DNA of 64,000 bases from Blastococcus litoris (GTDB lineage Bacteria > Actinomycetota > Actinomycetes > Mycobacteriales > Geodermatophilaceae). The stretch spans positions 806,001-870,000 of the forward strand of contig NZ_QCZF01000001.1 of NCBI RefSeq assembly GCF_003075095.1, written 5' to 3'. The first letter of the stretch is position 1, and every line of letters starts with the position of its first letter. A program made the translations under genes and the position numbers. The notes below the pieces were generated by a model. It did not search any database and had not been told where the DNA came from. It saw only the letters and a program-made list of their open reading frames with translations. This document shows, one piece after another, positions 33,484-42,934 of the stretch.

Positions 33484-34614
33484 ATGACCGAGCGCCGGCT
33501 CGCGCCCCTGAGCGCCCTGACCACGCTGACCCGCCGACCCGTGCGGGTCGACCAGCGCGCCCCCGCGCCGCTGGAGGCCGCGCCGGAGCGGCGGTCGCGG
33601 ATCGTGGACAACGCCGTCTACTCCGAGGGACGGCGCGTGGCGACGCCGGCGAGCGCGGCCGAGAGCCGGGAGGAGCTCGCGGCGGGGGAGGACCGCCTGG
33701 TGTGGCTGGGGCTCTACCGGCCCGAGCCCCAGGAGCTCGGTGAGCTGGCGGAGCTGTACGACCTCCCCGAGCTGGCGGTCGAGGATGCGATCAAGGCCCA
33801 CCAGCGCCCGAAGTTCGAGCGCTACGGCGGCACGCTGTTCGTCGTCCTCAAGGCCGCCCGGTACGTGGACGCCGCCGAGGAGGTCGAGTTCGGCGAGCTG
33901 CACCTGTTCCTCGGCGCGGACTTCGCGATCACCGTGCGGCACAGCGAGTCGCCGGACCTCTCGCGGGTACGGCGCCGGCTGGAGAGCGAGCCGGCGCTGC
34001 TGGCCAAGGGCAGCGAGGCGGTGCTGTACGCGACCCTGGACGCCGTCGTCGACGGGTACCGCCCGGTGGTCGACGGGCTGGCCACCGACATCGACGAGAT
34101 CGAGACCGAGGTCTTCCGCGGTGACCCCGGGGTCTCCCGGCGCATCTACGAGCTCTCGCAGGAGGTGCTCGAGTTCCAGCGGGCCGCCGCCCCGCTGACC
34201 GGGATCCTCGCCGCCATCACCGCCGGTTTCGACAAGTACGGCGTGGACGAGGAGCTGCGCGGCTACCTGCGCGACGTGGCCGACCACGTCACCCAGGTGA
34301 TCGAGCGGGTGGAGGCCTTCCGGCTGCAGCTGCGCGACATCCTCACCGTCAACGCCACCCTGGTGGCGCAGCGGCAGAACGAGGAGATCCGCGAGCTGAC
34401 CGAGGCGTCGATCGCGCAGGGCGAGGAGGTCAAGAAGATCTCCGCGTGGGCGGCCATCCTGTTCGCCCCGACGCTGGTCGGGACCGTCTACGGCATGAAC
34501 TTCGACGCCATGCCCGAGCTGCACTGGTCGTGGGGCTATCCGCTCGCGCTGCTGCTGATGGCCGGCGTGAGCCTGACGCTCTACGTGGTCTTCAAGCGCC
34601 GCGACTGGATCTGA
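33484..34614 (+). CDS. corA: CorA-family magnesium/cobalt transporter
   Basis: The 376-residue protein has the CorA plan: a large cytoplasmic N-domain (about 1-300, with EDAIKAHQRPKFERYGGTLF and the long helix region VIERVEAFRLQLRDILTVNA), then two C-terminal spans. The signature YGMNF (after TLVGT) closes the first span and caps the pore; the second span ends in VVFKRRDWI. ATG 33484 follows GGGAG (33473-33477). GTG 33445 is an in-frame alternative with GAGGA before it, which would add 13 residues. A structured leader with a short ORF precedes it. Confidence 0.93.
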   Translation: MTERRLAPLSALTTLTRRPVRVDQRAPAPLEAAPERRSRIVDNAVYSEGRRVATPASAAESREELAAGEDRLVWLGLYRPEPQELGELAELYDLPELAVEDAIKAHQRPKFERYGGTLFVVLKAARYVDAAEEVEFGELHLFLGADFAITVRHSESPDLSRVRRRLESEPALLAKGSEAVLYATLDAVVDGYRPVVDGLATDIDEIETEVFRGDPGVSRRIYELSQEVLEFQRAAAPLTGILAAITAGFDKYGVDEELRGYLRDVADHVTQVIERVEAFRLQLRDILTVNATLVAQRQNEEIRELTEASIAQGEEVKKISAWAAILFAPTLVGTVYGMNFDAMPELHWSWGYPLALLLMAGVSLTLYVVFKRRDWI

Positions 34615-34621
34615 GCGGCAG

Positions 34622-34655
34622 GGAGGGGCGGCCCCCCGCAGGGTGCCGCCCCTCC
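34622..34655. terminator. Bidirectional terminator between corA and the MFS gene
   Basis: GGAGGGGCGGC (34622-34632) and GCCGCCCCTCC (34645-34655) form a perfect 11-bp stem with a 12-base loop. It lies between convergent stops at 34614 and 34664. Confidence 0.75.
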
Positions 34656-34663
34656 ACCGTCCG

Positions 34664-36154
34664 TCAGACCGCCATGGCGGCCTCGGCGGGCAGGTCGTCC
34701 TTGCGCGCCGAGATCAGCACGGCCCCGATGAGCAGGGCGAGGGCGAGGAAACCGGCGCCCCACACGAAGGCCACGTGGTATCCGTGCACGAGGGCCGCGC
34801 CCGGTCCCGCGGCCGGCTCGTCGGCCAGCCGGCCGGTGACCGCGGAGGCGAAGAAGGTGTTCAGCAGCGCCAGCCCCAGCGACCCGCCGACCTGCTGGGC
34901 GGTGTTGAGCGTCGCCGAGGCGATGCCCGCGTCGTGGGCCTCGACGCCGACCAGGGCGGTGCTCGAGGCCGGCACGAACACCATCGCCATGCCGAAGCTG
35001 AGGGCGAGCTCGGCCGGCAGCACGTCGGCGAGGTAGGCGCTCGACTCGCCGATCCTGGTCAGCCACAGCATCCCGAAGACGGCGAGGACCAGGCCACCGA
35101 CGATCAGCGGACGGGGCCCGACCCGGGGCAGCAGCTGGGAGACCAGCACGGCGCCCAGGATGATCCCCCCGCTGAACGGCAGGAACGCGAAGCCCGACTC
35201 CAGCGGGGTGTACCCGAGGGTGTCCTGGAAGTAGAAGGTCAGGAACAGGAACATCGCGAACAGCCCCGCACCCACCAGCAGGAACGTCAGGTAGGACCCG
35301 CCGCGGTTGCGGTCGAGGACGACGCGCAGCGGCAGGAGCGGGGAGCCGGCCCGGCGCTCCGACAGGACGAACCCGACCAGCAGGACGGCGGCCGCGGCGA
35401 GCAGCGTCAGCGTGACCGGGTCGCTCCACCCGACGCCGGCCTCGGCGGCCTTGCTGAAGCCGTAGACGAGGCTGACGAGGCCGGCGGTCGAGAGCAGCAC
35501 ACCGGGGATGTCGTACCGCCGGTCGCCCGCGGCCCGGCTCTCGGTGATCAGTGCGACGGCGAACCCGGCCGCCACGACCGCGATGGGGACGTTGACGCCG
35601 AGCGTCCACCGCCACGAGGCGTACTCGGTGAGGACGCCGCCGAGGATGAGCCCGATGGCTGCGCCACCGCCGGAGATGGCACCGAAGACCCCGAAGGCGC
35701 GGGCGCGCTCCTTCGGGTCGGTGAACGTCACGGCCAGCAGGGACAACGCCGCCGGCGCGAGCAGGGCCGCGAACCCACCCTGCAGGGCGCGGGCGGCGAA
35801 CAGCAGCTCCTGGTTCGGCGCGAGGCCGCCGAGGGCGGAGGCGCCCGCGAAGCCCAGCAGCCCGACCAGGAAGGTGCGCTTGCGGCCCATGAAGTCGGCG
35901 ATGCGCCCGCCCAGGAGCAGGAGGCCGCCGAAGGCGAGCGTGTAGGCGGTGACCACCCACTGGATGTCGGCGGTGCTGATGCCGAGGTCCGCTCCGGCCT
36001 CGGGGATGGCGATGTTCACGATGGACACGTCGAGCACGACCATCAGCTGGGCGACGGCGATGACCGCCAGCGCCAGCCAGCGTCTCGGGTCGGGCCCGGA
36101 CGGAGGTGCCTCGGGTTCGGCGTCGGGTGGGGTGGCCAGGCTGTTCGAGGGCAT
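34664..36154 (-). CDS. MFS multidrug exporter, DHA2 (EmrB/QacA) type
   Basis: The 496-residue protein has about 14 spans. The early block QLMVVLDVSIVNIAIPEAGA (the D1 motif of 14-span drug:H+ antiporters), then VTAYTLAFGGLLLLGGRIAD followed by FMGRKR (motif A), and a mid-protein GAISGGGAAIGLILGGVLTE (motif C of exporters) identify a DHA2 efflux pump. GAAGGA sits 8 bases before ATG 36154. It lies 134 bases downstream of a TetR gene in the same direction, so it is probably the repressor's target. Substrate unknown. Confidence 0.92.
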   Translation of the reverse strand: MPSNSLATPPDAEPEAPPSGPDPRRWLALAVIAVAQLMVVLDVSIVNIAIPEAGADLGISTADIQWVVTAYTLAFGGLLLLGGRIADFMGRKRTFLVGLLGFAGASALGGLAPNQELLFAARALQGGFAALLAPAALSLLAVTFTDPKERARAFGVFGAISGGGAAIGLILGGVLTEYASWRWTLGVNVPIAVVAAGFAVALITESRAAGDRRYDIPGVLLSTAGLVSLVYGFSKAAEAGVGWSDPVTLTLLAAAAVLLVGFVLSERRAGSPLLPLRVVLDRNRGGSYLTFLLVGAGLFAMFLFLTFYFQDTLGYTPLESGFAFLPFSGGIILGAVLVSQLLPRVGPRPLIVGGLVLAVFGMLWLTRIGESSAYLADVLPAELALSFGMAMVFVPASSTALVGVEAHDAGIASATLNTAQQVGGSLGLALLNTFFASAVTGRLADEPAAGPGAALVHGYHVAFVWGAGFLALALLIGAVLISARKDDLPAEAAMAV

Positions 36155-36288
36155 GGCGGAGCCGTCCTTCCTGCGCAGCGCGCAGCGGATGAGGGGATCG
36201 GGCGTGCGGGACCACGCGGCCGGCGGCGGTGCGCGGTCGCGGGAGCGGTGCGGAGGGTCGGCGGGTCAGTGCCGACGAGGAGGAACTG

Positions 36289-36867
36289 TCAGGTCACCGG
36301 ATGGGCGAGTCCTGCGCCGGCCCAGCGCAGGCAGTCGCGCACGAGCTGCTGGAAGTGCTCGAAGGGGTCATCGGGGTCCCAGGCCTCGATGGCCGTGGTG
36401 AAGGCGGCGAAGGCGGTGTTGAGCACCAGCGCCGTCCGCAGGGGGTCGCCGTCCTGGGCGCGGCGGCTCACCCACTCCTCGAGATCGGGTCCGTAGCCGT
36501 CACAGGTGTCCCGCGACGAGTCGCAGAGCTCCGGTGACTGCTCGAACAGCCGCTTCTGCAGCGGCAGCCGCTCGGCGAGCAGCTGCGTGAGGGCGAGGGC
36601 GACGTCGGTCAACGCCTCCCACAGCGGCTGGCCGTCCCGGGGGTCGGCCAGGATGTCGCGCCACCGCTGCCGCTCCTCCGGGTCGAGGTCGAAGATCACG
36701 GCCTCTTTGCTGGCGAAGTAGCTGAAGAAGGTGGTGCGCGAGACGCCGGCTCCTGCGGCGATGTCCTCGACGCTCACGGCGTCGAAACCGCGCTCGCTGA
36801 TCAGTCGCAGCGCGGTGGAGCGGATGGTGCGCCAGGCCTCGAGCTTCTTCCGCTCCCGGAGCCCCAT
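36289..36867 (-). CDS. TetR-family repressor of the MFS pump
   Basis: The 192-residue protein has an N-terminal TetR helix-turn-helix: MGLRERKKLEAWRTIRSTAL, ISERGFDAVSVEDIAAGAGV and SRTTFFSYFASKEAVI. The C-terminal ligand domain contains ALTDVALALTQLLAERLPLQ. ATG 36867 gives the classic MGLRERKK start; a GTG at 36921 would add 18 residues and lies close to a predicted transcription start. The pump gene follows, and a palindrome lies upstream at 36941-36959, consistent with autoregulation. Confidence 0.9.
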   Translation of the reverse strand: MGLRERKKLEAWRTIRSTALRLISERGFDAVSVEDIAAGAGVSRTTFFSYFASKEAVIFDLDPEERQRWRDILADPRDGQPLWEALTDVALALTQLLAERLPLQKRLFEQSPELCDSSRDTCDGYGPDLEEWVSRRAQDGDPLRTALVLNTAFAAFTTAIEAWDPDDPFEHFQQLVRDCLRWAGAGLAHPVT

Positions 36868-36940
36868 GACCGCGCCCACGGGACAGCTGGAGAGGCCTGC
36901 TGCCGCCGCGGACTTGATCACGGGATGAAGGTAGACCCAA

Positions 36941-36959
36941 ACCTGTACCCAGTACAAGT
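36941..36959. promoter_or_regulatory. Probable TetR operator with overlapping promoter
   Basis: ACCTGTAC (36941-36948) and GTACAAGT (36952-36959) are inverted arms with one mismatch and a 3-base spacer. On the minus strand TTGTAC (36957-36952) and TACCTT (36933-36928), 18 bases apart, can serve as -35 and -10, so a bound repressor would block RNA polymerase. ACAAGTT recurs at 36970-36976, 16 bases from its first copy. Confidence 0.55.
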
Positions 36960-37032
36960 TCTTACTGCGACAAGTTTTCCTGTTCCTCCGGAGGGCTGAA
37001 CGCCCCGGGCGGCGGTGGTCCAGGATCGGTCC

Positions 37033-37446
37033 GTGACCGAGCGCTGGGAGGGATCCCCCGGCGTCGTCCGGCTGCCCGGTGGCGCCTTCGTCCGCGGACG
37101 CCGGCTCGGCGGTGCACCGACGCCCGCGGACTTCGCGCTCGTGCTGGGGGAGGGGCCGGCTCCGGTGTGGTCGTTCCGCAGGATCGTCTGGCCGGACTTC
37201 CGGCTGCCCGGCGACACGGGCGACGCGCTCGACGCGTTGCACGAGGTCAGGACACGTGCGCAGGCGGGGGAGCGGGTCGAGGTCTCCTGCCGCGGAGGTG
37301 TCGGCCGCACCGGGACGGCGCTGGCCGCGCTCGCGGTGCTCGACGGGATGTCCGCGTCCGACGCCGTCCACTGGGTGCGTGCGACATACCACCGCCGGGC
37401 GGTCGAGACCCCCTGGCAGCGGCGCTGGCTGCGGCACGTGCACTGA
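37033..37446 (+). CDS. Protein-tyrosine-phosphatase-like protein
   Basis: The 137-residue protein carries the Cys-x5-Arg loop CRGGVGRTGTA (C86 to R92), the active-site signature of cysteine phosphatases, and an upstream WPDFRLP whose Asp (about 55) could be the general acid. It is short for a full tyrosine phosphatase and resembles the compact dual-specificity type. GTG 37033 is preceded by CAGGAT 6 bases upstream, a likely -10 for leaderless initiation. It lies just before ssrA and is divergent from the TetR gene. Confidence 0.8.
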   Translation: MTERWEGSPGVVRLPGGAFVRGRRLGGAPTPADFALVLGEGPAPVWSFRRIVWPDFRLPGDTGDALDALHEVRTRAQAGERVEVSCRGGVGRTGTALAALAVLDGMSASDAVHWVRATYHRRAVETPWQRRWLRHVH

Positions 37447-37463
37447 GGACACCCCCGTCCGGG

Positions 37464-37494
37464 GGAACACCCGGGGCCCGCCTGCCGTTAGGCT
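37464..37494 (+). promoter_or_regulatory. ssrA promoter with SigR/SigH-like elements
   Basis: GGAAC (37464-37468), an 18-base spacer and GTT (37487-37489) match the promoter type read by the redox/heat sigma factors SigR and SigH (GGAAT-N18-GTT in Streptomyces). TAGGCT (37489-37494) could be a housekeeping -10 in the same place. Transcription would start about 12 bases before the mature tmRNA. Confidence 0.5.
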
Positions 37495-37511
37495 GTCTGC
37501 ACAACTACACA

Positions 37512-37884
37512 GGGGGTGAATGGTCTCGACTTCGGTCGGGTGACCAGGGGAAGCGAGCCGAGGAAGCCAACGATGAGCTCGTTAACCATCCGTTGGAAAA
37601 CACACAAGCGCCGATTCCAATCAGCGCGACTTCGCTCTCGCTGCCTGATAGCAGCTAGACGAGTCTGTCAGCCCGGGTTCGTCATCGGCCCGGATCCTGG
37701 CATCAGCTAGATGACTCACCGCACGTGCCGGTCGCGGGCGCGCGTGGGACACCCAACAGCGACTGGGCCCGTCACGTCGACTTGTCCGCATGATCGACGG
37801 GGTCGAGCAGAGGCAACGCGGACTGCGCTCGGAGAAGCCCTGGTGATGCGTCGAAGGACGCGGGTTCGATTCCCGCCACCTCCA
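37512..37884 (+). ncRNA. ssrA: tmRNA (transfer-messenger RNA)
   Basis: tmRNA rescues ribosomes stalled on broken messages and tags the product for proteolysis. The 5' end GGGGGTGAATGGTCTCGACT is the hallmark. GGGGGTG (37512-37518) pairs with CACCTCC (37877-37883), a 7-bp acceptor stem with one G-U, and GGTTCGATTCC gives the T loop. The discriminator A is 37884; CCA is not encoded. The tag frame begins with resume codon GCC at 37610 and reads ADSNQRDFALAA then TGA at 37646-37648, with TAG following. Length 373 nt before CCA addition. Small frames here are spurious. Confidence 0.96.
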
Positions 37885-37898
37885 CTCCTGTGTTCCGG

Positions 37899-37945
37899 CG
37901 AGAGGCCGGGACCGCCCGCCACGCGTGGGCGGTCCCGGCCTCTCG
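37899..37945 (+). terminator. Strong terminator after ssrA
   Basis: A perfect 19-bp inverted repeat (37899-37917 with 37927-37945) and 9-base loop lies 14 bases after the tmRNA end and is followed by TCGTT. It can also act for the minus strand. Confidence 0.85.
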
Positions 37946-38084
37946 TCGTTCCAGGAACGCCGCGGCGCCCGCCGTGTCCGGCCACCGCCGCAGCAGCAAC
38001 CCCTCGCTCCGGAGCCGGCCGACCCGTGACGTCGGCCAGTCGCGACGCCGCGACCATGATCACAGCGCACCGTAGCGAGGCGGA

Positions 38085-39188
38085 TCAGGCGGGATCCAGG
38101 TCCAGCACTCCCGAGCGCAGGGTGTCCAGCGAGCGATGCATCCCGACCGTCACCGCTCCCAGGGCGAAGAAGCCCTCGTCGTCGGCGACGTCGGAGGTGC
38201 GCAGCAGCGTCGTCAGCCGCGAGAGCGCCTCCTCGGCTTCGCCGAGGGCCGACTCCCGCCGGTCGCTGCCGTCCTCGGCCACCGCCGGGTACGGGGTGCA
38301 GACGACGCGGGAGAGGCTGTCGAGCGCGTCCGCCAGCACCCACCCGGTCCCGCCGTCGATGCGGTCGATGCCACGGCGGTGCGGCTGGAACTCGACCACC
38401 AGCGTGGTGAGGTCGTCGACCAGGACGGCGACCCGGTCCAGTGCACGGGACTGCTCGCGGATGCTCGCCGCGGTCTCACCCCAGCGCCGGGCACGGGGAT
38501 TGGCCCGGCGGGCGCGCTCGACCACGGCTTCGGCCGCCCGCATCCTGTCCAGCGCGATCTCCAGGTCGCGGCCGCGCCGGGCCCACTCCCCGGCGGTGGG
38601 CAGCTCGCCCCGCCGCAGCCCGGACGCGATGTCGTGGAGGTGCCCGGCGAGGGCGGCCCGCGCGGTGTCGATCCGGCGCTGCGCGGAGGTCAGCTGCAGC
38701 GGGGGGAACAGCAGGGTGGTGACCAGGACGCCGATCGCCGCGCCCAGCAGGGTGAGACCCGCGTAGGCCACTGCGTACCGGGCGGGGTCCTCGGCCCCGA
38801 CGGTGAGCATCAGGACCGCCGCGAAGCTCACCCAGCTGGCGTGCTCCTTGAGGACCGGCCACTGCTCGACGCCGACGGCCAGGGCGACGATCAGCGCGAT
38901 GGTGAGGGCGCCGGGGAGCCACAGGGTCAGCTGGTGGACCGCCACGGCCAGGCCGAACCCCAGGAGGATGGCCACGACGGTCCGCCAGGCCGCCGCCGCG
39001 GAGTCGGCGACCGTGGGGTGCACGGCGATCACCGCGCCGAGCGGGGCGTAGTACGCGTACCCCGCGAGCGGGGCCGGCAGGGCGATCGCGACCTGCCACG
39101 CCAGAGCCGCCGCCACCGCGGCCCGCACGCCGCGCTGCACCCACGGCTCCTGCAGCAGTTCCCTCGTCGCCCTCACCCCTCCGAGCAT
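38085..39188 (-). CDS. FUSC/aromatic-acid-exporter-type membrane protein
   Basis: The 367-residue protein has five or six N-terminal hydrophobic spans (AAVAAALAWQVAIALPAPLA, LGAVIAVHP with WRTVVAILLGFGLAVAVHQL, LTIALIVALAVGVEQWPVLK, VSFAAVLMLTVGAED, LTLLGAAIGVLVTTLLFPPL) and a long C-terminal soluble helical domain (about 175-360). This matches proteins of the FUSC/ArAE group, of which some export aromatic carboxylic acids. Function here is not known. No ribosome site is strong at ATG 39188. Confidence 0.8.
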   Translation of the reverse strand: MLGGVRATRELLQEPWVQRGVRAAVAAALAWQVAIALPAPLAGYAYYAPLGAVIAVHPTVADSAAAAWRTVVAILLGFGLAVAVHQLTLWLPGALTIALIVALAVGVEQWPVLKEHASWVSFAAVLMLTVGAEDPARYAVAYAGLTLLGAAIGVLVTTLLFPPLQLTSAQRRIDTARAALAGHLHDIASGLRRGELPTAGEWARRGRDLEIALDRMRAAEAVVERARRANPRARRWGETAASIREQSRALDRVAVLVDDLTTLVVEFQPHRRGIDRIDGGTGWVLADALDSLSRVVCTPYPAVAEDGSDRRESALGEAEEALSRLTTLLRTSDVADDEGFFALGAVTVGMHRSLDTLRSGVLDLDPA

Positions 39189-39230
39189 GCGGCGGACCCG
39201 CGCGACGACGTCACGCGGGTCCGCCCACGG

Positions 39231-40985
39231 TCACTGCTGCGGGGAGCGCGGCCGGGATCCGTCGTCGTCCGGGGCGGCCTCCACCACGAGCACGAAGTCG
39301 TCGCCGTGCTTGGTGATGCCCTCGACGACGGCCTGCTCGACCGCCTCGACGGCGACCGTGCGGCGCAGCACCATCGGGTCCGAGCGGACGTCCTTGGCCA
39401 GGGAGACGGCCAGCCCGACCATCACGAGGGCGAACGGCAGAGCGGCGATGATCGTCAGGTTCTGCAGCCCGCTGAGGGCCTCGTCACCACCCACCAGCAG
39501 CATCACGGCCGCGACGGCGCCCATGACGACACCCCAGAAGATCACCGTGCGGCGGCTCGGCGACAGCGTCCCGCGCTCGGACAGCGAGCCCATGACGATG
39601 GACGCCGCGTCCGCGCCGGAGACGAAGAAGATCGCCACGAGCACCATGACCAGCACCGTCATGACGGTCGCCAGCGGGTACTGGTCGAGCACCCCGAACA
39701 GCTGGCCCTCGGACGTCGCCTGCCCGGCGACGTCCGCGCCGTCGCGCTGGGCGGCGATGCCGGCCCCGCCGAAGATCGCGAACCACATGAGGGTGACCAC
39801 GCTGGGCACCAGCAGCACGCCGGTCACGAACTGGCGGATGGTGCGGCCCCGGCTGATGCGGGCGATGAAGACGCCGACGAACGGCGTCCAGGAGATCCAC
39901 CAGGCCCAGTAGAAGACCGTCCACCCGCGCAGCCACTCGGCCATCGGGTCGCCGCCGCTGGCCTCGGTCCGGGCGGCCATCGACGCGAGGTCGGAGAAGT
40001 AGCCACCGATCGCGCCCGGCACCAGGTTGAGGATCAGCACGGTCGGGCCGAGGACGAAGACGAACAGGGCGAGCACGACGGCGAGCACCATGTTGATGGT
40101 GGACAGCCACTGGATGCCCTTGGCGATGCCGGACACCGCCGACGCGACGAACGCGGCGGTGAGCACCGCGATGATGCCGACCAGGACGCCGTTGCCGACG
40201 TCCCCTGCCCAGCCCAGGATCTCGATCCCGCTGCCGATCTGCAGCGCGCCCAGCCCGAGGGAGGCGGCGGAGCCGAAGAGCGTGGCGAAGATGGCCAGGA
40301 CGTCGATGACCTTCCCGGCCGGTCCCTCCGTCCGGCGCCGGCCGAACAGGGGCTCGAACGCCGAGCTGATCAGCTGCTTGCGTCCCCGGCGGAAGGTGCC
40401 GTAGGCGATCGCCAGGCCGACCACCGCGTAGATGGCCCAGGGGTGCAGCGTCCAGTGGAACAGGGTGGTGGCCATCGCCGTCTGCATGGCCTCGGGCGTC
40501 TCCGCCGCGACGCTGCGCGGCGGCGGCGACACGTAGTGGGTGAGCGGCTCGGCGACGCCGTAGAACATCAGGCCGATGCCCATCCCGGCGCTGAACATCA
40601 TCGCGATCCACGAGACCGTGCGGAACTCGGGTTCCTCGTCGTCGCGGCCCAGCGGGATGCGCCCGTACCGGCTGGCCGCCAGCCACAGCACGTAGACGAC
40701 GAACGCCGAGGCCAGGGTCACGAACAGCCAGCCGAGGTTCTCCTCGATCCAGGTGAGCGCGCTGCCGCTGGCCGAGCCGAGGCCACCGGGGGTCACGAAG
40801 CCCCAGGCGAGGAACGCCAGGGCGAGCACGGCCGACACGGCGAAGACGCCGCGGTCGAGCAGCGCCTTCTGGTCGGCGGCCGGTTCCGGTGGGGCCGCGA
40901 TGGCCGGGTGCTGGCCGGAGGTGGTGGAGCCCGACGTGCCCGCCGGGTCCGGGGCGCTCGAGGGCGCCGTGGGTGTCATCGTCAC
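39231..40985 (-). CDS. BCCT-family betaine/choline/carnitine transporter
   Basis: The 584-residue protein has 12 spans and the BCCT signature WAWWISWTPFVGVF (Trp-rich substrate cage) after GWTVFY, together with FSAGMGIGLMFYGVAEPLTH, the glycine-rich helix 1 segment that binds substrate and sodium in BetP. The family imports compatible solutes such as glycine betaine. A soluble C-terminal tail (about 540-584) ends DDGSRPRSPQQ. It begins at GTG 40985 or ATG 40979. It is divergent from argG with a 351-base gap. Confidence 0.94.
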   Translation of the reverse strand: MTMTPTAPSSAPDPAGTSGSTTSGQHPAIAAPPEPAADQKALLDRGVFAVSAVLALAFLAWGFVTPGGLGSASGSALTWIEENLGWLFVTLASAFVVYVLWLAASRYGRIPLGRDDEEPEFRTVSWIAMMFSAGMGIGLMFYGVAEPLTHYVSPPPRSVAAETPEAMQTAMATTLFHWTLHPWAIYAVVGLAIAYGTFRRGRKQLISSAFEPLFGRRRTEGPAGKVIDVLAIFATLFGSAASLGLGALQIGSGIEILGWAGDVGNGVLVGIIAVLTAAFVASAVSGIAKGIQWLSTINMVLAVVLALFVFVLGPTVLILNLVPGAIGGYFSDLASMAARTEASGGDPMAEWLRGWTVFYWAWWISWTPFVGVFIARISRGRTIRQFVTGVLLVPSVVTLMWFAIFGGAGIAAQRDGADVAGQATSEGQLFGVLDQYPLATVMTVLVMVLVAIFFVSGADAASIVMGSLSERGTLSPSRRTVIFWGVVMGAVAAVMLLVGGDEALSGLQNLTIIAALPFALVMVGLAVSLAKDVRSDPMVLRRTVAVEAVEQAVVEGITKHGDDFVLVVEAAPDDDGSRPRSPQQ

Positions 40986-41310
40986 AAGCGGGTACCGGCG
41001 TCCCCGAGGAGACGCCCCTCCGTTCCGTGTGCAGGAGGACGCGTCGTCCTCGGATCAGGTCAGGCCGTGAGCGCGCGCAGCGGGCACTCCAACGACCCGT
41101 CCAGGATCACCAGCCGCTGCGGCCGGTGCAAACCGCGCCGGCCCCGACCGCGGGATCGTCACGGCATCGTCACGTGCCACGGGGAACCGTGGGCCCGTCG
41201 GCGGCGTGTCGGCGCTGGTCAGGGCGCAGCGCCGACGGGGTCCGCATGTGTCGGGCGTCTCGGTGTGACGCTCGTTGCCGGAGGAGCCGCGCACCCGGCG
41301 ACGCATGGTC
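40986..41310. other. Intergenic region, BCCT gene to argG
   Basis: No protein gene is credible here: frames are short and lack ribosome sites. It must hold the BCCT promoter; none was obvious. The argG operator follows immediately. Confidence 0.5.
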
Positions 41311-42785
<1,475 letters not shown>

Positions 42786-42830
42786 ACGACGGCACGCCCG
42801 AGGGTTGCAGTGACGCTCCGGTGACGGGGG

Positions 42831-42869
42831 ACCTAGGACCGTGTCCGGTCGACGGACGTCGTCCTAGGT
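42831..42869. promoter_or_regulatory. Long inverted repeat between argG and the BBE gene
   Basis: ACCTAGGAC (42831-42839) and GTCCTAGGT (42861-42869) are perfect arms around GTCCG/CGGAC (42843-42847/42853-42857). It may be the argG terminator or an operator: TAGGTT (42865-42870) in its right arm could be the -10 of the next gene. Confidence 0.5.
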
Positions 42870-42934
42870 TCGGCGCCGCCATCTGCGCGCGTGCTCGACC
42901 CGCGGGTGCGGGCGCTCCGATGTGAGGAGCAGAC

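Noticed and set aside
37516-37860. Several short frames on both strands in 37.5-37.9 kb
   Set aside because: This stretch is the tmRNA gene; the frames are incidental to structured RNA.
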